Part shown: in pieces, positions 46,710 through 55,622 of the stretch | Numbering within the stretch: position 1 is the stretch's first letter | Layout: each line of letters starts with the position of its first letter | Assembly (NCBI RefSeq): GCF_004368405.1 | Contig: NZ_SBJH01000008.1 | Span: 186,001-250,000, forward strand | DNA: 64,000 bases | Reading direction: 5' to 3' | Origin: Olivibacter sp. XZL3 | Lineage (GTDB): Bacteria > Bacteroidota > Bacteroidia > Sphingobacteriales > Sphingobacteriaceae | Notes under the pieces: model-generated | Seen by the model: only the letters and a program-made list of their open reading frames with translations | Database searches by the model: none | What the model was told of the DNA's origin: nothing | Position numbers and translations under genes: made by a program

Positions 46710-48104
46710 ATGAAGAGCACGTCTTTATCGGTTGATGCGCAAAAGGAAAAGCGTCGGTGGATCTACGCCAAAAAAGTGTCGGGCAGTTATTTCGCATATA
46801 GGCAATACGTCGGATACACTTTATTAGCATTGCTCCTATCGGCGCCCTTCCTTAAAATAGGTGGAGAGCCATTGCTTATGTTCAAAATTATTGAGCGCAA
46901 GTTCTTTGTCTTCGGTTCGGTTTTCTATCCGCAGGATCTGCACATTTTCGTGTTTGGAATGCTGATTGCCATGGTTTGTATTGTGCTATTTACGGTAGTA
47001 TATGGTAGGATCTGGTGCGGTTGGGCTTGTCCGCAAACCATTTTTATGGAGTTAATTTTCCGACGTATAGAGTACTGGATCGAGGGTGATGCGAATCAAC
47101 AGCGACGGCTGAACAAGGGGAGTTGGACAAAGGAAAAACTTATAAAAAAGGTATCGAAGCATGCTGTCTTCTTTTTGATTTCCTTTCTGATTGCGAACCT
47201 TTTTTTAAGCTATATCATTGGCGTTGATGCACTTGTAGGCATCATCACTGATCCTGTGCAAAGTCATTTTGCCGGTTTTGTGTCCATCATGTTGTTTACG
47301 CTCGTCTTTTATGCGGTATTTGCCTTTGCGAGGGAAATAGTATGCACCACTATTTGTCCTTACGGCCGATTGCAAGGTGTGCTTTTAGACGACCAAAGCA
47401 TTTCTGTCGCATATCACTATAGGCGTGGAGAGCCTCGCGGTAGCATTCGAAAAGCGCAGGCGGACAAAACGCTGGGGGATTGTGTGGACTGCAACTTATG
47501 TGTTCAGGTCTGTCCTACCGGAATAGATATCAGAAACGGAATACAGATGGAATGCATTAATTGCACGGCCTGTATGGACGCCTGTGACGGTGTTATGGAG
47601 AAGGTTCGCCGACCGAAAGGACTGATAGGGTTCTATTCGCAAAAGGAAATCGAATTTGGCCCTGAACGGAAGAAGAATGTGCGAGCCATTGCGTACAGCG
47701 TAGTATTATTGGTGCTCGTCGGAATTTTTTGCGGTTTGATCTTAAATAGAAGTGTTGTGGACGGAACCTTACTCAGAGCGAGCGGCACCAGCTATATTTT
47801 CAGAGATGATGGGACGGTGACCAATTTATATAATATGGAACTTACGAACAAGTCGTCTAAGAAGATTCCTTTTGGGATCAGCAGTGCAGACAGACGCTTT
47901 CAGGTACAAGTGTTGAGCGATAAAAAGATGTTGGCTGCAGGCGAAACGCTGCGATTTTCTCTATTCCTTATTATACCGAAAAAAGAAGTTGGCACCTACA
48001 AAACCAGCGTGAAGCTCTGTATCGGCTCCGAAGGAAAGGTGATAAAGAAAATGAAAACGAACTTCGTGGCGCCTCCGGTAGCTCAGCAAAGAGGGGCGAA
48101 CTGA
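46710..48104 (+). CDS. ccoG: CcoG (RdxA/FixG), cbb3 maturation ferredoxin-like protein
   Basis: A 464-residue membrane protein with several helices, a WCGWACPQT motif near residue 105, and an Fe-S region CVDCNLCVQVCPTGIDIRNG plus ECINCTACMDACD, two 4Fe-4S clusters. A periplasmic immunoglobulin-like C-terminal part follows. CcoG acts with copper chaperones in cbb3 assembly, reported as a Cu(II) reductase in Proteobacteria. It is in line with ccoP (26-base gap). Confidence 0.94.
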   Translation: MKSTSLSVDAQKEKRRWIYAKKVSGSYFAYRQYVGYTLLALLLSAPFLKIGGEPLLMFKIIERKFFVFGSVFYPQDLHIFVFGMLIAMVCIVLFTVVYGRIWCGWACPQTIFMELIFRRIEYWIEGDANQQRRLNKGSWTKEKLIKKVSKHAVFFLISFLIANLFLSYIIGVDALVGIITDPVQSHFAGFVSIMLFTLVFYAVFAFAREIVCTTICPYGRLQGVLLDDQSISVAYHYRRGEPRGSIRKAQADKTLGDCVDCNLCVQVCPTGIDIRNGIQMECINCTACMDACDGVMEKVRRPKGLIGFYSQKEIEFGPERKKNVRAIAYSVVLLVLVGIFCGLILNRSVVDGTLLRASGTSYIFRDDGTVTNLYNMELTNKSSKKIPFGISSADRRFQVQVLSDKKMLAAGETLRFSLFLIIPKKEVGTYKTSVKLCIGSEGKVIKKMKTNFVAPPVAQQRGAN

Positions 48105-48135
48105 AAGAGTAGACTGTAAATTTAGATAACACCAT

Positions 48136-48561
48136 ATGAACTGGGGAATGAAGATTGTAATAGGGATGGCATTAGCCATGTCATCCATTGTAGCTACCGG
48201 CATTTACATGGTAAGCAAAGACACAGACAGTTTGGAAGAGGCAGATTATTACGAAAAGGGTTTAAACTATGAACAAGCCTATGAAAAGAAAGAGAACGTT
48301 GTTCGCTATCAGCGGAAAGTGAGTTTAGACATTTTGGGTGACAGCTTGGTGATTTCGTTTGCCGAAGTCAACAATAAAGGGACGATTGAATTCTTAAGAC
48401 CTTCCAACAGGTCATTAGACCAACAAATCCCGTTTTCTACCCTACAGTCGTCCTACACAGTTCCCCTCGGCCGCCTTAAGCAAGGCTTATGGCATATTAA
48501 GTTAAGTTGGGAAAGTAATACGAGATCTTATTTCCAGGAGGAAAATCTGTATTTAAATTAA
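48136..48561 (+). CDS. ccoH: CcoH/FixH-like protein
   Basis: A 141-residue membrane protein with one N-terminal helix (MKIVIGMALAMSSIVATGIYM). A periplasmic domain follows, with SLEEADYYEKGLNYEQAYEKKENV, the family motif. CcoH helps stabilise the cbb3 complex. It sits 31 bases after ccoG and before the SafE-type gene, the usual order. Confidence 0.9.
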   Translation: MNWGMKIVIGMALAMSSIVATGIYMVSKDTDSLEEADYYEKGLNYEQAYEKKENVVRYQRKVSLDILGDSLVISFAEVNNKGTIEFLRPSNRSLDQQIPFSTLQSSYTVPLGRLKQGLWHIKLSWESNTRSYFQEENLYLN

Positions 48562-48587
48562 AATAAATCTGTAAACACCCTGAATAT

Positions 48588-49277
48588 ATGGTACTTGCCT
48601 TTTTCATCGGATTGATAGCCAGTGTGCACTGCGTAGGGATGTGCGGGCCGCTGATGTTTGCATTGCCTATCGAAGGCGGTTCTTGGTTTCATCATTTGAG
48701 TCCTCAATTGCTGTATCAGTCTGGCAGGATTTTGAGTTACAGTTTTTTAGGTTTTCTGTTAGGGATGCTTGGTGCAGGGGCCGCTCTAAAAGGATGGCAG
48801 CAATATGCAAGTTTGCTCAGCGGGAGCATCTTGGTTTTACTGGCATTTTTCTATTTTATGCAGCGCTATGGTTTTGGACGCCGCTCTTACGGAGATGCTT
48901 TCATTCAACCGCTGTTAAATAAAATGGGTTTTTGGCTGCGACGCCCCGGAGGCCACTTTATGGTAGGCATATTGAATGGTTTCTTGCCTTGCGGAATGGT
49001 TTATTTAGCCTTGGCCACCGCGCTAAACACGGGATCTCCCTTAAACGGTGCCCTTTTCATGGCGTTATTCGGACTGGGAACTATGCCATTATTGCTTTTA
49101 ACAACTACTTTTGGCCGTTACTTCATGGGGCGACACCTAAAGGTGCGATTTGCGAGTCTCCTTCCTGTGCTGTTTTTGGTTATGGGCATTTGGTTTATCC
49201 TTCGAGGTGCTAACCTTAACATCGCCTACTTAAGTCCGCTTCTCTATCCAGAATCAGGCGGCATGTTCTGTCGGTAG
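48588..49277 (+). CDS. TauE/SafE-family membrane protein (cbb3 cluster type)
   Basis: A 229-residue membrane protein with several helices. It starts with LAFFIGLIASVHCVGMCGPLMFALPI, a His-Cys-x3-Cys pattern in the first helix, and later has LNGFLPCGMVYLALATAL, a Cys-containing helix. This subgroup (often called sulfite exporter SafE or heavy-metal transporter) regularly follows ccoH and may move copper or another ligand; its substrate is unproven. It ends one base before the stop codon of the convergent Rieske gene. Confidence 0.85.
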   Translation: MVLAFFIGLIASVHCVGMCGPLMFALPIEGGSWFHHLSPQLLYQSGRILSYSFLGFLLGMLGAGAALKGWQQYASLLSGSILVLLAFFYFMQRYGFGRRSYGDAFIQPLLNKMGFWLRRPGGHFMVGILNGFLPCGMVYLALATALNTGSPLNGALFMALFGLGTMPLLLLTTTFGRYFMGRHLKVRFASLLPVLFLVMGIWFILRGANLNIAYLSPLLYPESGGMFCR

Positions 49278-49278
49278 T

Positions 49279-49617
49279 TTATTTTCGAAATAGCCGTTTA
49301 AAAAAGCTGCTTTTCATTCCGACAAACCAGTCGTCTCCCCTTTTTTCCAAGCTATAGGTATTAATATAATTGCCCTGTCCTATTGCGCCGCGGCCGGTTG
49401 ACAGATCAAAAGCATGGCGGTGGTACGGACATATTAACTGTTTGTTTTCACACCAGCCTGTACTCAAATCCGCGCCGGCATGTGGGCATTTCCAGGCCAC
49501 GGCAAAAAGCTCCTGGTCGTAATTGACCAGACAAATTGTTTTCCCAGCAATGCTGAGCTTGGTAATGCTATTTAATGCTGGCATCGATGCTTTGTCGATT
49601 TTATACCAATGGATCAT
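49279..49617 (-). CDS. Rieske-type 2Fe-2S protein
   Basis: A 112-residue cytoplasmic protein with both Rieske ligand boxes, CPHAGADLSTG (Cys-x-His) and CPYHRHAFDL (Cys-x2-His). It has no signal or membrane segment. It resembles the small NirD-like or ferredoxin-type Rieske proteins, but no partner oxygenase or nitrite reductase is close. It is convergent with the cbb3 cluster; a redox partner role is inference. Confidence 0.85.
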   Translation of the reverse strand: MIHWYKIDKASMPALNSITKLSIAGKTICLVNYDQELFAVAWKCPHAGADLSTGWCENKQLICPYHRHAFDLSTGRGAIGQGNYINTYSLEKRGDDWFVGMKSSFFKRLFRK

Positions 49618-49794
49618 GCTTTATTATTTGTTATTGGTCATTTCTGATTGCTCCGTGCTATATGCTGAATCATTCTCTTTAGGTGAATTTAATGAAAAAT
49701 TATTAAACTGCTAATTGATGGAAGACCTGATACCTTCCTACAATCAAAGGAAGCGATATGTTTGGCTGGTAATGGGTTGTCGAGATGAACAGCA

Positions 49795-49825
49795 TTGGAT
49801 ATAAAGCCCAGTTTAGTTAAGTTTG
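49795..49825 (+). promoter_or_regulatory. Promoter of queG (leaderless arrangement)
   Basis: TTG (49795-49797), a 20-base spacer and TAAGTTTG (49818-49825) match the Bacteroidetes promoter. The ATG begins 4 bases after the -7 element, so transcription would start at or just before the start codon. Confidence 0.55.
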
Positions 49826-49829
49826 CATT

Positions 49830-50765
49830 ATGTTAACGGCGGCGGAGAGATACTCTAAATTGATCAAGGAAGAAGCGAAACGTTTAGGTTTCGTTTTCTG
49901 TGGCATTGCTAAAGCCGAGTTTTTAGAGGAGGAAGCGCCCCGTTTAGAAAAATGGTTAAAGGAGCAGATGCATGGAGAAATGCACTATATGGAAAACCAT
50001 TTTGACAAACGGCTGGATCCACGTCTTTTAGTTGACGATGCCAAGTCGATTATTTCATTAGGTTTTAATTATTACACGGCTGACTTACAAAAAGATAAGG
50101 ATTCACCGAAAATATCCCGATATGCCTATGGTATGGACTACCATACGGTCATCAAAGAAAAACTCAAGTCGCTTCTGCACGTGATGCAAGATGAAATCGG
50201 AGAAGTGGGTGGAAGAGCTTTCGTCGATTCGGCACCTGTATTAGATCGTGCCTGGGCCAAGCGGTCGGGATTAGGTTGGATTGGCAAAAACAGTAATTTA
50301 ATCAACAGACAACAAGGCTCTTTCTTTTTTTTATGTGAATTGATAGTTGATGTAGCGCTTGCTTATGACGTCGCCGCTACAAAGGATTATTGCGGAACCT
50401 GTACTCGCTGTATAGACGCTTGTCCAACTGAGGCTATCGTTGCGCCGCAGATTGTAAATGGAAGCAAGTGCATCTCTTATTTGACGATAGAACTTAAAAA
50501 TGAGATCCCGGATGATTTTGTTGGAAAGATGGATAATTGGATGTTTGGATGTGATGTATGTCAGGATGTTTGCCCGTGGAATCGTTTTGCAGAACCTCAT
50601 CAAGAAGAGGCCTTTAAGCCCCATCCGGACTTATTGGAGATGACGAAGCAGGATTGGGAGGAAATTACCGAAGAAACTTTTCAGCGCGTTTTCAAGAAAT
50701 CGGCTGTCAAGCGTGCAAAATTTTCGGGTCTGACGAGAAATATCAAATTTTTGGGTAATCGTTGA
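49830..50765 (+). CDS. queG: Epoxyqueuosine reductase
   Basis: Reduces epoxyqueuosine to queuosine in tRNA, using cobalamin and two 4Fe-4S clusters. The 311-residue protein has an N-terminal cobalamin-binding region with LGFNYYT, the [10 protein letters not shown] segment, [16 protein letters not shown] and [13 protein letters not shown]. The length fits the shorter form without the HEAT-repeat domain. The start ATG sits directly downstream of a promoter. The adenosyltransferase gene at 29213 could feed the same cobalamin economy. Confidence 0.95.
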   Translation: MLTAAERYSKLIKEEAKRLGFVFCGIAKAEFLEEEAPRLEKWLKEQMHGEMHYMENHFDKRLDPRLLVDDAKSIISLGFNYYTADLQKDKDSPKISRYAYGMDYHTVIKEKLKSLLHVMQDEIGEVGGRAFVDSAPVLDRAWAKRSGLGWIGKNSNLINRQQGSFFFLCELIVDVALAYDVAATKDYCGTCTRCIDACPTEAIVAPQIVNGSKCISYLTIELKNEIPDDFVGKMDNWMFGCDVCQDVCPWNRFAEPHQEEAFKPHPDLLEMTKQDWEEITEETFQRVFKKSAVKRAKFSGLTRNIKFLGNR

Positions 50766-50858
50766 GTGATAGTGGAATAGTAAGGAGTAGGGAAATTGTT
50801 AATACCTCCCAGCTTTACCGATTACCTGATACCTAGAATGAGTCAGTATTTTCCCTTT

Positions 50859-51884
50859 TTAACTAATTAACTTTTTACAGATGCGTTTTATTAAAGCAGG
50901 GCCTTCATAGATAAAACCGGTGTATAACTGCACAAGCGAGGCACCTGCAGCCAGTTTTTCCATTGCATCGGCTTCACTATGGATACCGCCGACACCAATG
51001 ATCGGAAAAGCCTTAGCTGATTTTTCAGAAAGGTACCGGATCACTTCTGTTGAGCGTTTTGTTAACGGCTTCCCGCTAAGACCTCCCGGTTCATTTTTTA
51101 ACTTTTCAGGGGCATGAAGGCCTTCTCTGGAAATGGTGGTGTTTGTCGCAATTACGCCTGCTATACCGGTTCTTGTTACAATTTCGACAATATCATCTAA
51201 CTGACTGTTGGTTAAATCGGGCGCTATTTTCAATAGAATGGGACGGGATATGCCATTTTTCAAATTACGCTGTTGTAACGTATTTAGGATGTGTGTAAGC
51301 GGCTCTTTTTCCTGCAAGTCTCGCAAGCCAGGTGTATTCGGCGAGCTGACATTTACCACAAAGTAATCGACCACATCGAAAAGCGCATCGAAACACAGAA
51401 TATAGTCCTTTACAGCATCTTCATTTGGGGTTAATTTATTCTTTCCGATGTTTCCGCCAATGATAACATCTCCCCTTTTCTTCAGGAATTTTAACCTCGT
51501 CGCGGCCACGTCTACCCCTTGATTGTTAAAGCCCATTCGATTAATCAGCGCTTCATCGGCCGTTAAGCGAAACATTCGAGGCTTGTCGTTACCTGGTTGT
51601 GGTTTCGGAGTAACCGTCCCGATCTCGATAAAGCCGAAGCCTAAGTCGACCAACTCATCAACATATTCGGCGTTTTTATCAAAACCAGCGGCAAGGCCTA
51701 CCGGGTTTTTAAATGTCAAACCAAAAACTGTCCTTTGTAAACGCGGATCTTCGTAAGTGAAGGCCGCTCTGATCAGTTTACTTCCTCCCCATATTTTATT
51801 TGCAGCTTTTAAGCCCCCGGTCACATTATGATGTGCTGTTTCCGGGTTCATTAGAAAAAAAAATGGTTTGACGAGTTTATACAT
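50859..51884 (-). CDS. pyrD: Dihydroorotate dehydrogenase (quinone)
   Basis: Oxidises dihydroorotate to orotate at the inner membrane, passing electrons to quinone. About 341 residues. The ATG at 51884 ([19 protein letters not shown]) begins the N-terminal helix of class 2 enzymes; the frame is open 9 codons further but that part has no family match. [29 protein letters not shown] with the catalytic serine, and IGVGGI are present. It is divergent from the ABC-F gene, with 82 bases between. Confidence 0.95.
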   Translation of the reverse strand: MYKLVKPFFFLMNPETAHHNVTGGLKAANKIWGGSKLIRAAFTYEDPRLQRTVFGLTFKNPVGLAAGFDKNAEYVDELVDLGFGFIEIGTVTPKPQPGNDKPRMFRLTADEALINRMGFNNQGVDVAATRLKFLKKRGDVIIGGNIGKNKLTPNEDAVKDYILCFDALFDVVDYFVVNVSSPNTPGLRDLQEKEPLTHILNTLQQRNLKNGISRPILLKIAPDLTNSQLDDIVEIVTRTGIAGVIATNTTISREGLHAPEKLKNEPGGLSGKPLTKRSTEVIRYLSEKSAKAFPIIGVGGIHSEADAMEKLAAGASLVQLYTGFIYEGPALIKRICKKLIS

Positions 51885-51950
51885 GGCGCAAAGATGATGA
51901 AAAATAGGCAATGAAACAATTAGCTGACGTAGTCAACATAAAAAAATTCG

Positions 51951-51958
51951 TACTTTTG
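51951..51958 (+). promoter_or_regulatory. -7 promoter element of the ABC-F gene
   Basis: TACTTTTG matches TAnnTTTG and lies only 8 bases before the ATG, so the leader would be a few bases at most. Confidence 0.5.
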
Positions 51959-51966
51959 CAGCCGCT

Positions 51967-53892
51967 ATGATAGCTATAAATAATTTAACTTTCGAGATAG
52001 GAGCCAGAGCATTGTATGACGATGCGAATTGGCATATAAAACCAGGTGATAAAGTAGGGCTTATTGGTGCCAATGGAACAGGTAAAACGACACTGTTGCG
52101 TATCATAGTAGGCGAATATACCCCTACCTCGGGGACAATATCGATGGCAAAGGACCTAAAGATAGGTTATTTAAATCAAGATTTATTGTCCTACGAATCC
52201 GAAAAAAGTATCTTACATGTGGCCATGGAGGCTTTTGGACGGCAGAATCAGCTGCATACGGAGATTGAGTCGCTGCTTAAAAAGATGGAGACCGATTATA
52301 GTGAGGACCTGATCAATAAGTTGAGCGACAAACAGATGGAGTTTGAGGCTTTGGACGGCTACAATATCGAGTATAGGGCACATGAGATTTTGGCAGGCCT
52401 CGGATTCGATGAGGAGCAACAAAACAGAAAGCTCTCCGAATTCTCGGGAGGATGGCGCATGCGTGTGATGTTAGCGCGGATTTTGTTGCAGGCGCCGGAC
52501 ATCTTATTGCTTGATGAGCCAACGAATCACTTGGACTTACCCTCTATTAAATGGTTGGAAACCTATTTGCAGGCATTTGAGGGTGCTATCGTAATCGTTT
52601 CCCACGACCGTTATTTTCTCGATCGGGTGATTAATAAAACGGTAGAGTCGCGAAAAGGAAAACTTACTTTATACGCCGGTAACTATAGTTTTTATTTAGA
52701 AGAGAAGGCTTTGCGGAATGAGATCCAAGCCGGACAATTTAAAAACCAGCAGGCAAAAATTAAGCAGGAGGAGCGTTTAATTGAGCGTTTCCGTGCGAAA
52801 GCGAGCAAAGCAAAGATGGCGCAATCGCGTATCAAAGCGCTCGAGAAAATGGAACGTGTTGATGATGTAGATGACGACAATCCTACTGTTAACTTTAGCT
52901 TTAAATTCAGTAAACAATCGGGACGCCACGTTGTCCGTTTAGAACATATTACCAAAGCTTATCCAGGAGTACCAATTTTAAAGGATGCCCATGCGGTTAT
53001 TGAAAAAGGCGATAAGATTGCGTTGATTGGTGCCAATGGTAAAGGAAAGTCAACGCTGCTGCGCATCATTGCTAACGCCGATAAAGATTTTGAGGGAAAG
53101 AGCGAGACGGGGCATAATGTTACGACCACATTCTTTGCGCAGCATCAACTGGAAGCGCTTCATTTAGAAAACGAGATCCTTCAGGAATTACAAGCCTTCG
53201 CTCCGAAGCATACAGAGACCGAATTGCGGTCAATTTTGGGATGTTTCCTCTTCACCGGGGATGATGCCTTTAAAAAGATCAAAGTGCTTTCGGGAGGTGA
53301 AAAGTCGCGCGTAGCCTTGGCAAAAGCACTGACAGCCGACGCCAATTTTTTGATTTTAGATGAGCCGACCAACCATTTGGATATTCAATCGGTTAATATT
53401 CTGATTCAAGCCCTTCAACAATATGAAGGAACATTGATTACTGTATCGCACGATCGCTACTTTTTGGACAACGTAGCCAATAAGATTTGGTATATTGAAA
53501 ATCAGGAAATCAAAGAATATCCGGGCACTTATAAGGAGTATGAAGAATGGTCGTCGAAGCGGCCAACGGTAAAGGAAAAGGCATCAGCGCAAGCTCCTGT
53601 AAAGAAAGAAGAAAGTAAAAAAAGCAACAATACCAACTCTGAAGCGGTCGATAAAAACAAGCAGCTGCAGAAATTGAATAAGGAATTGGCCTCTTTAGAA
53701 GAAAAGGTGGCCAGTATAGAAAAGGAGATCACGGCATTTGAAGAACAGTTAGCCGACGAGAAGTTGTACAGTGATGCCGAGCAACTAAAAGAAGTCAATT
53801 TACGCTACAGCAATAAAAAAGCAGAATTAGCAGCATTCCAAGAAAAATGGGAAAAGTTGGCAGAAGAAATATTGGCATATGAAAGTGTATAA
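51967..53892 (+). CDS. ABC-F family ATPase
   Basis: A soluble protein with two ABC domains, likely acting on the ribosome. In 641 residues: Walker A GANGTGKTT, signature LSEFSGGWRMR and Walker B LLDEPTNHLD in the first domain; a charged linker of about 80 residues; Walker A GANGKGKST, LSGGEKSR and LDEPTNHLD in the second; then a long coiled-coil C terminus (LNKELASLEEKVASIEKE). The coiled coil points to the Uup subgroup rather than EttA. There are no membrane segments. Confidence 0.93.
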   Translation: MIAINNLTFEIGARALYDDANWHIKPGDKVGLIGANGTGKTTLLRIIVGEYTPTSGTISMAKDLKIGYLNQDLLSYESEKSILHVAMEAFGRQNQLHTEIESLLKKMETDYSEDLINKLSDKQMEFEALDGYNIEYRAHEILAGLGFDEEQQNRKLSEFSGGWRMRVMLARILLQAPDILLLDEPTNHLDLPSIKWLETYLQAFEGAIVIVSHDRYFLDRVINKTVESRKGKLTLYAGNYSFYLEEKALRNEIQAGQFKNQQAKIKQEERLIERFRAKASKAKMAQSRIKALEKMERVDDVDDDNPTVNFSFKFSKQSGRHVVRLEHITKAYPGVPILKDAHAVIEKGDKIALIGANGKGKSTLLRIIANADKDFEGKSETGHNVTTTFFAQHQLEALHLENEILQELQAFAPKHTETELRSILGCFLFTGDDAFKKIKVLSGGEKSRVALAKALTADANFLILDEPTNHLDIQSVNILIQALQQYEGTLITVSHDRYFLDNVANKIWYIENQEIKEYPGTYKEYEEWSSKRPTVKEKASAQAPVKKEESKKSNNTNSEAVDKNKQLQKLNKELASLEEKVASIEKEITAFEEQLADEKLYSDAEQLKEVNLRYSNKKAELAAFQEKWEKLAEEILAYESV

Positions 53893-53903
53893 GCCTATAG
53901 GAA

Positions 53904-53932
53904 TTGATATTGACGGCGATTGCCTATCTTTG
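53904..53932 (+). promoter_or_regulatory. Promoter of thioesterase gene (leaderless arrangement)
   Basis: TTG (53904-53906), an 18-base spacer and TATCTTTG (53925-53932). The ATG at 53937 begins 4 bases after it. If transcription starts at the usual distance the message has no leader, or translation uses the Met 11 codons on. Confidence 0.5.
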
Positions 53933-53936
53933 ACCC

Positions 53937-54455
53937 ATGAATAAAAAATTTGCGAAGGAATCATTCACCATTATGAATGAGCTGGTATTACCAAATGACA
54001 CCAACACCCTTAATAATTTAATGGGAGGGCGGTTACTACATTGGATGGATATAGCTGCTGCTATATCGGCTCAAAAACATTGCAATCGAATCGTGGTAAC
54101 GGCTTCGGTCGATAATGTATCGTTTCGGCATCCGGTTAAACTAGGGGATGTCATCAGTATTGAATCGCAAGTGACAAGGGCTTTTAACACGTCGGTTGAA
54201 GTTAGGCTTCAGGTGTATGCGCAGAACATCCCCTCCGGTAGCAGAATCAAATCGAATGAAGCTTTTTATACCTTCGTTGCCATCGATCAAAATTCGCGGA
54301 CCATTGCTGTACCTGAATTAGTTCCTGAAACGGAAGAAGAGAAAGAACTGTTCGACGGTGCATTGAGGCGGCGTCAGTTGCGTTTAATCCTTGCAGGCAA
54401 AATGAAACCGGCAGAAGCCACTGAGCTATCCAACTTCTTCAATCAACTCAATTAG
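53937..54455 (+). CDS. Acyl-CoA thioesterase (hotdog fold)
   Basis: Hydrolyses acyl-CoA esters in the cytoplasm. The 172-residue protein has one hotdog domain with the family pattern NTLNNLMGGRLLHWMDIAAAISAQKH and TASVDNVSFRHPVKLGDVISIESQV. It resembles YciA/BFIT-type acyl-CoA hydrolases. The start may be at 53937 or at the second Met (53970). It stands alone between the ABC-F gene and the convergent EVE gene. Confidence 0.93.
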   Translation: MNKKFAKESFTIMNELVLPNDTNTLNNLMGGRLLHWMDIAAAISAQKHCNRIVVTASVDNVSFRHPVKLGDVISIESQVTRAFNTSVEVRLQVYAQNIPSGSRIKSNEAFYTFVAIDQNSRTIAVPELVPETEEEKELFDGALRRRQLRLILAGKMKPAEATELSNFFNQLN

Positions 54456-54560
54456 AAATAATCGGTTGCCTAACGCCGCTCGTTGTAAGGTCATTCATCT
54501 ATTATAGCGAATATTGGCTTAGAGCCAATCTTCAAGAGCTCAGGCGCTGTTTCAGCGCAA

Positions 54561-54965
54561 TTAGTTACTGAGCTCTATGATGCGATCGAATTCCTCGCGA
54601 GCCAATGGCATCACAGATAAGCGCCCCTGTCTAACGAGTGCAATGTTTTGCAATTGTGGATCTGCCTTTATAGTTTCCAAGGTCACGGGATTTTTCAAGG
54701 TTTCGAAAGGTGCTAAATCAACAACCACCCACCGCTCATCATTTGTGGTGGGATCCTGGTAAGCCTCTTTGACGACTTTAGCAATTCCCACTACTTCTTT
54801 CCCTTCATTGCTATGATAAAAAAGCACCAAATCCCCATTTTTCATTGCCTGCAAATTGTTGCGCGCCTGATAGTTTCGTACGCCGTCCCAAAACGTTTGT
54901 TTGTCTTCTAAAAATTGCTCCCAACTGTATTTAAACGGTTCTGATTTAACTAGGAAATAGTTCAT
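54561..54965 (-). CDS. EVE domain protein
   Basis: A 134-residue EVE/YTH-like domain protein: MNYFLVKSEPFKYSWEQF, WDGVRNYQARNN, KNGDLVLFYHSNEG and DERWVVVDLAPF. EVE domains bind modified nucleobases in DNA or RNA, and in some bacteria accompany restriction or tRNA-modification systems. Here it stands alone, so a modified-base reader role is likely but its target is unknown. Confidence 0.93.
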   Translation of the reverse strand: MNYFLVKSEPFKYSWEQFLEDKQTFWDGVRNYQARNNLQAMKNGDLVLFYHSNEGKEVVGIAKVVKEAYQDPTTNDERWVVVDLAPFETLKNPVTLETIKADPQLQNIALVRQGRLSVMPLAREEFDRIIELSN

Positions 54966-55045
54966 ATAATGTAAGTACTAAGATTGCTGCGAATATAAGA
55001 AAAAGAAGCGTTTAAAGGGGCTTAAATGGCGATTTAGGTCAAAAT

Positions 55046-55073
55046 AAAAGGAGCACCGGTAAGCGCTCCTTTT
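55046..55073 (-). terminator. Terminator of slyD
   Basis: The perfect 9-bp stem aaaaggagc/gctcctttt (10-base loop) lies downstream of slyD on the minus strand and is followed by ttttattttg in that direction. Confidence 0.85.
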
Positions 55074-55096
55074 AAAAGAACAAGAAATTTTAAATT

Positions 55097-55594
55097 TTAA
55101 TGTCCGCTATGCCCGTCTACTCCATGGGCATGTCCGTGCGACAACTCTTCTTCGGTAGCCTCACGAACGTTTAAGATCTCAATGTCAAAATGTAAATTTT
55201 GTCCTGCCATAGGGTGATTCAAGTCAACTACTACGGCTTCGGGGCTCACCTCTACCACTCTAGCGCGGAATTGGTTGCCTTGATTATCTTGCAGGGGAAG
55301 GATTTCTCCCACGGGAGGAATGCCCGACTCTTTAAACATATCGGCTGGCAACTGGGCAACAGCACTTTCATCTTTCTCACCATATGCATCAGCTGCAACG
55401 AGTTCGAAATCAATGGTATCGCCTTGCTTAAGACCTTCAATGTTCTCTTCGAATTTCGGCAACATCATTCCTACCCCATATAGAAAAACAAGCGGATTGG
55501 ATTTGTCTGCCTCTTCAACAAACTCTTTCTCTCCGTTGTTGATTGCGTGCAATTTGTAAGTAAGCGCTACGACGCTGTTTGGTGTAATGGTCAT
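55097..55594 (-). CDS. slyD: SlyD-type FKBP peptidyl-prolyl isomerase
   Basis: A 165-residue folding chaperone. Its FKBP domain (MTITPNSVVALTYKLH, PLVFLYGVGMMLPKFE, LKQGDTIDFELVAADAYGEK) contains an insert-in-flap region. The histidine-rich tail (LSHGHAHGVDGHSGH) probably binds nickel or zinc. The start is 28 bases after the DUF255 gene stop on the same strand, so both may form an operon. It ends before a clear terminator. Confidence 0.92.
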   Translation of the reverse strand: MTITPNSVVALTYKLHAINNGEKEFVEEADKSNPLVFLYGVGMMLPKFEENIEGLKQGDTIDFELVAADAYGEKDESAVAQLPADMFKESGIPPVGEILPLQDNQGNQFRARVVEVSPEAVVVDLNHPMAGQNLHFDIEILNVREATEEELSHGHAHGVDGHSGH

Positions 55595-55622
55595 TTTTGT
55601 AAAATTATGGAAACCTGTTTTA

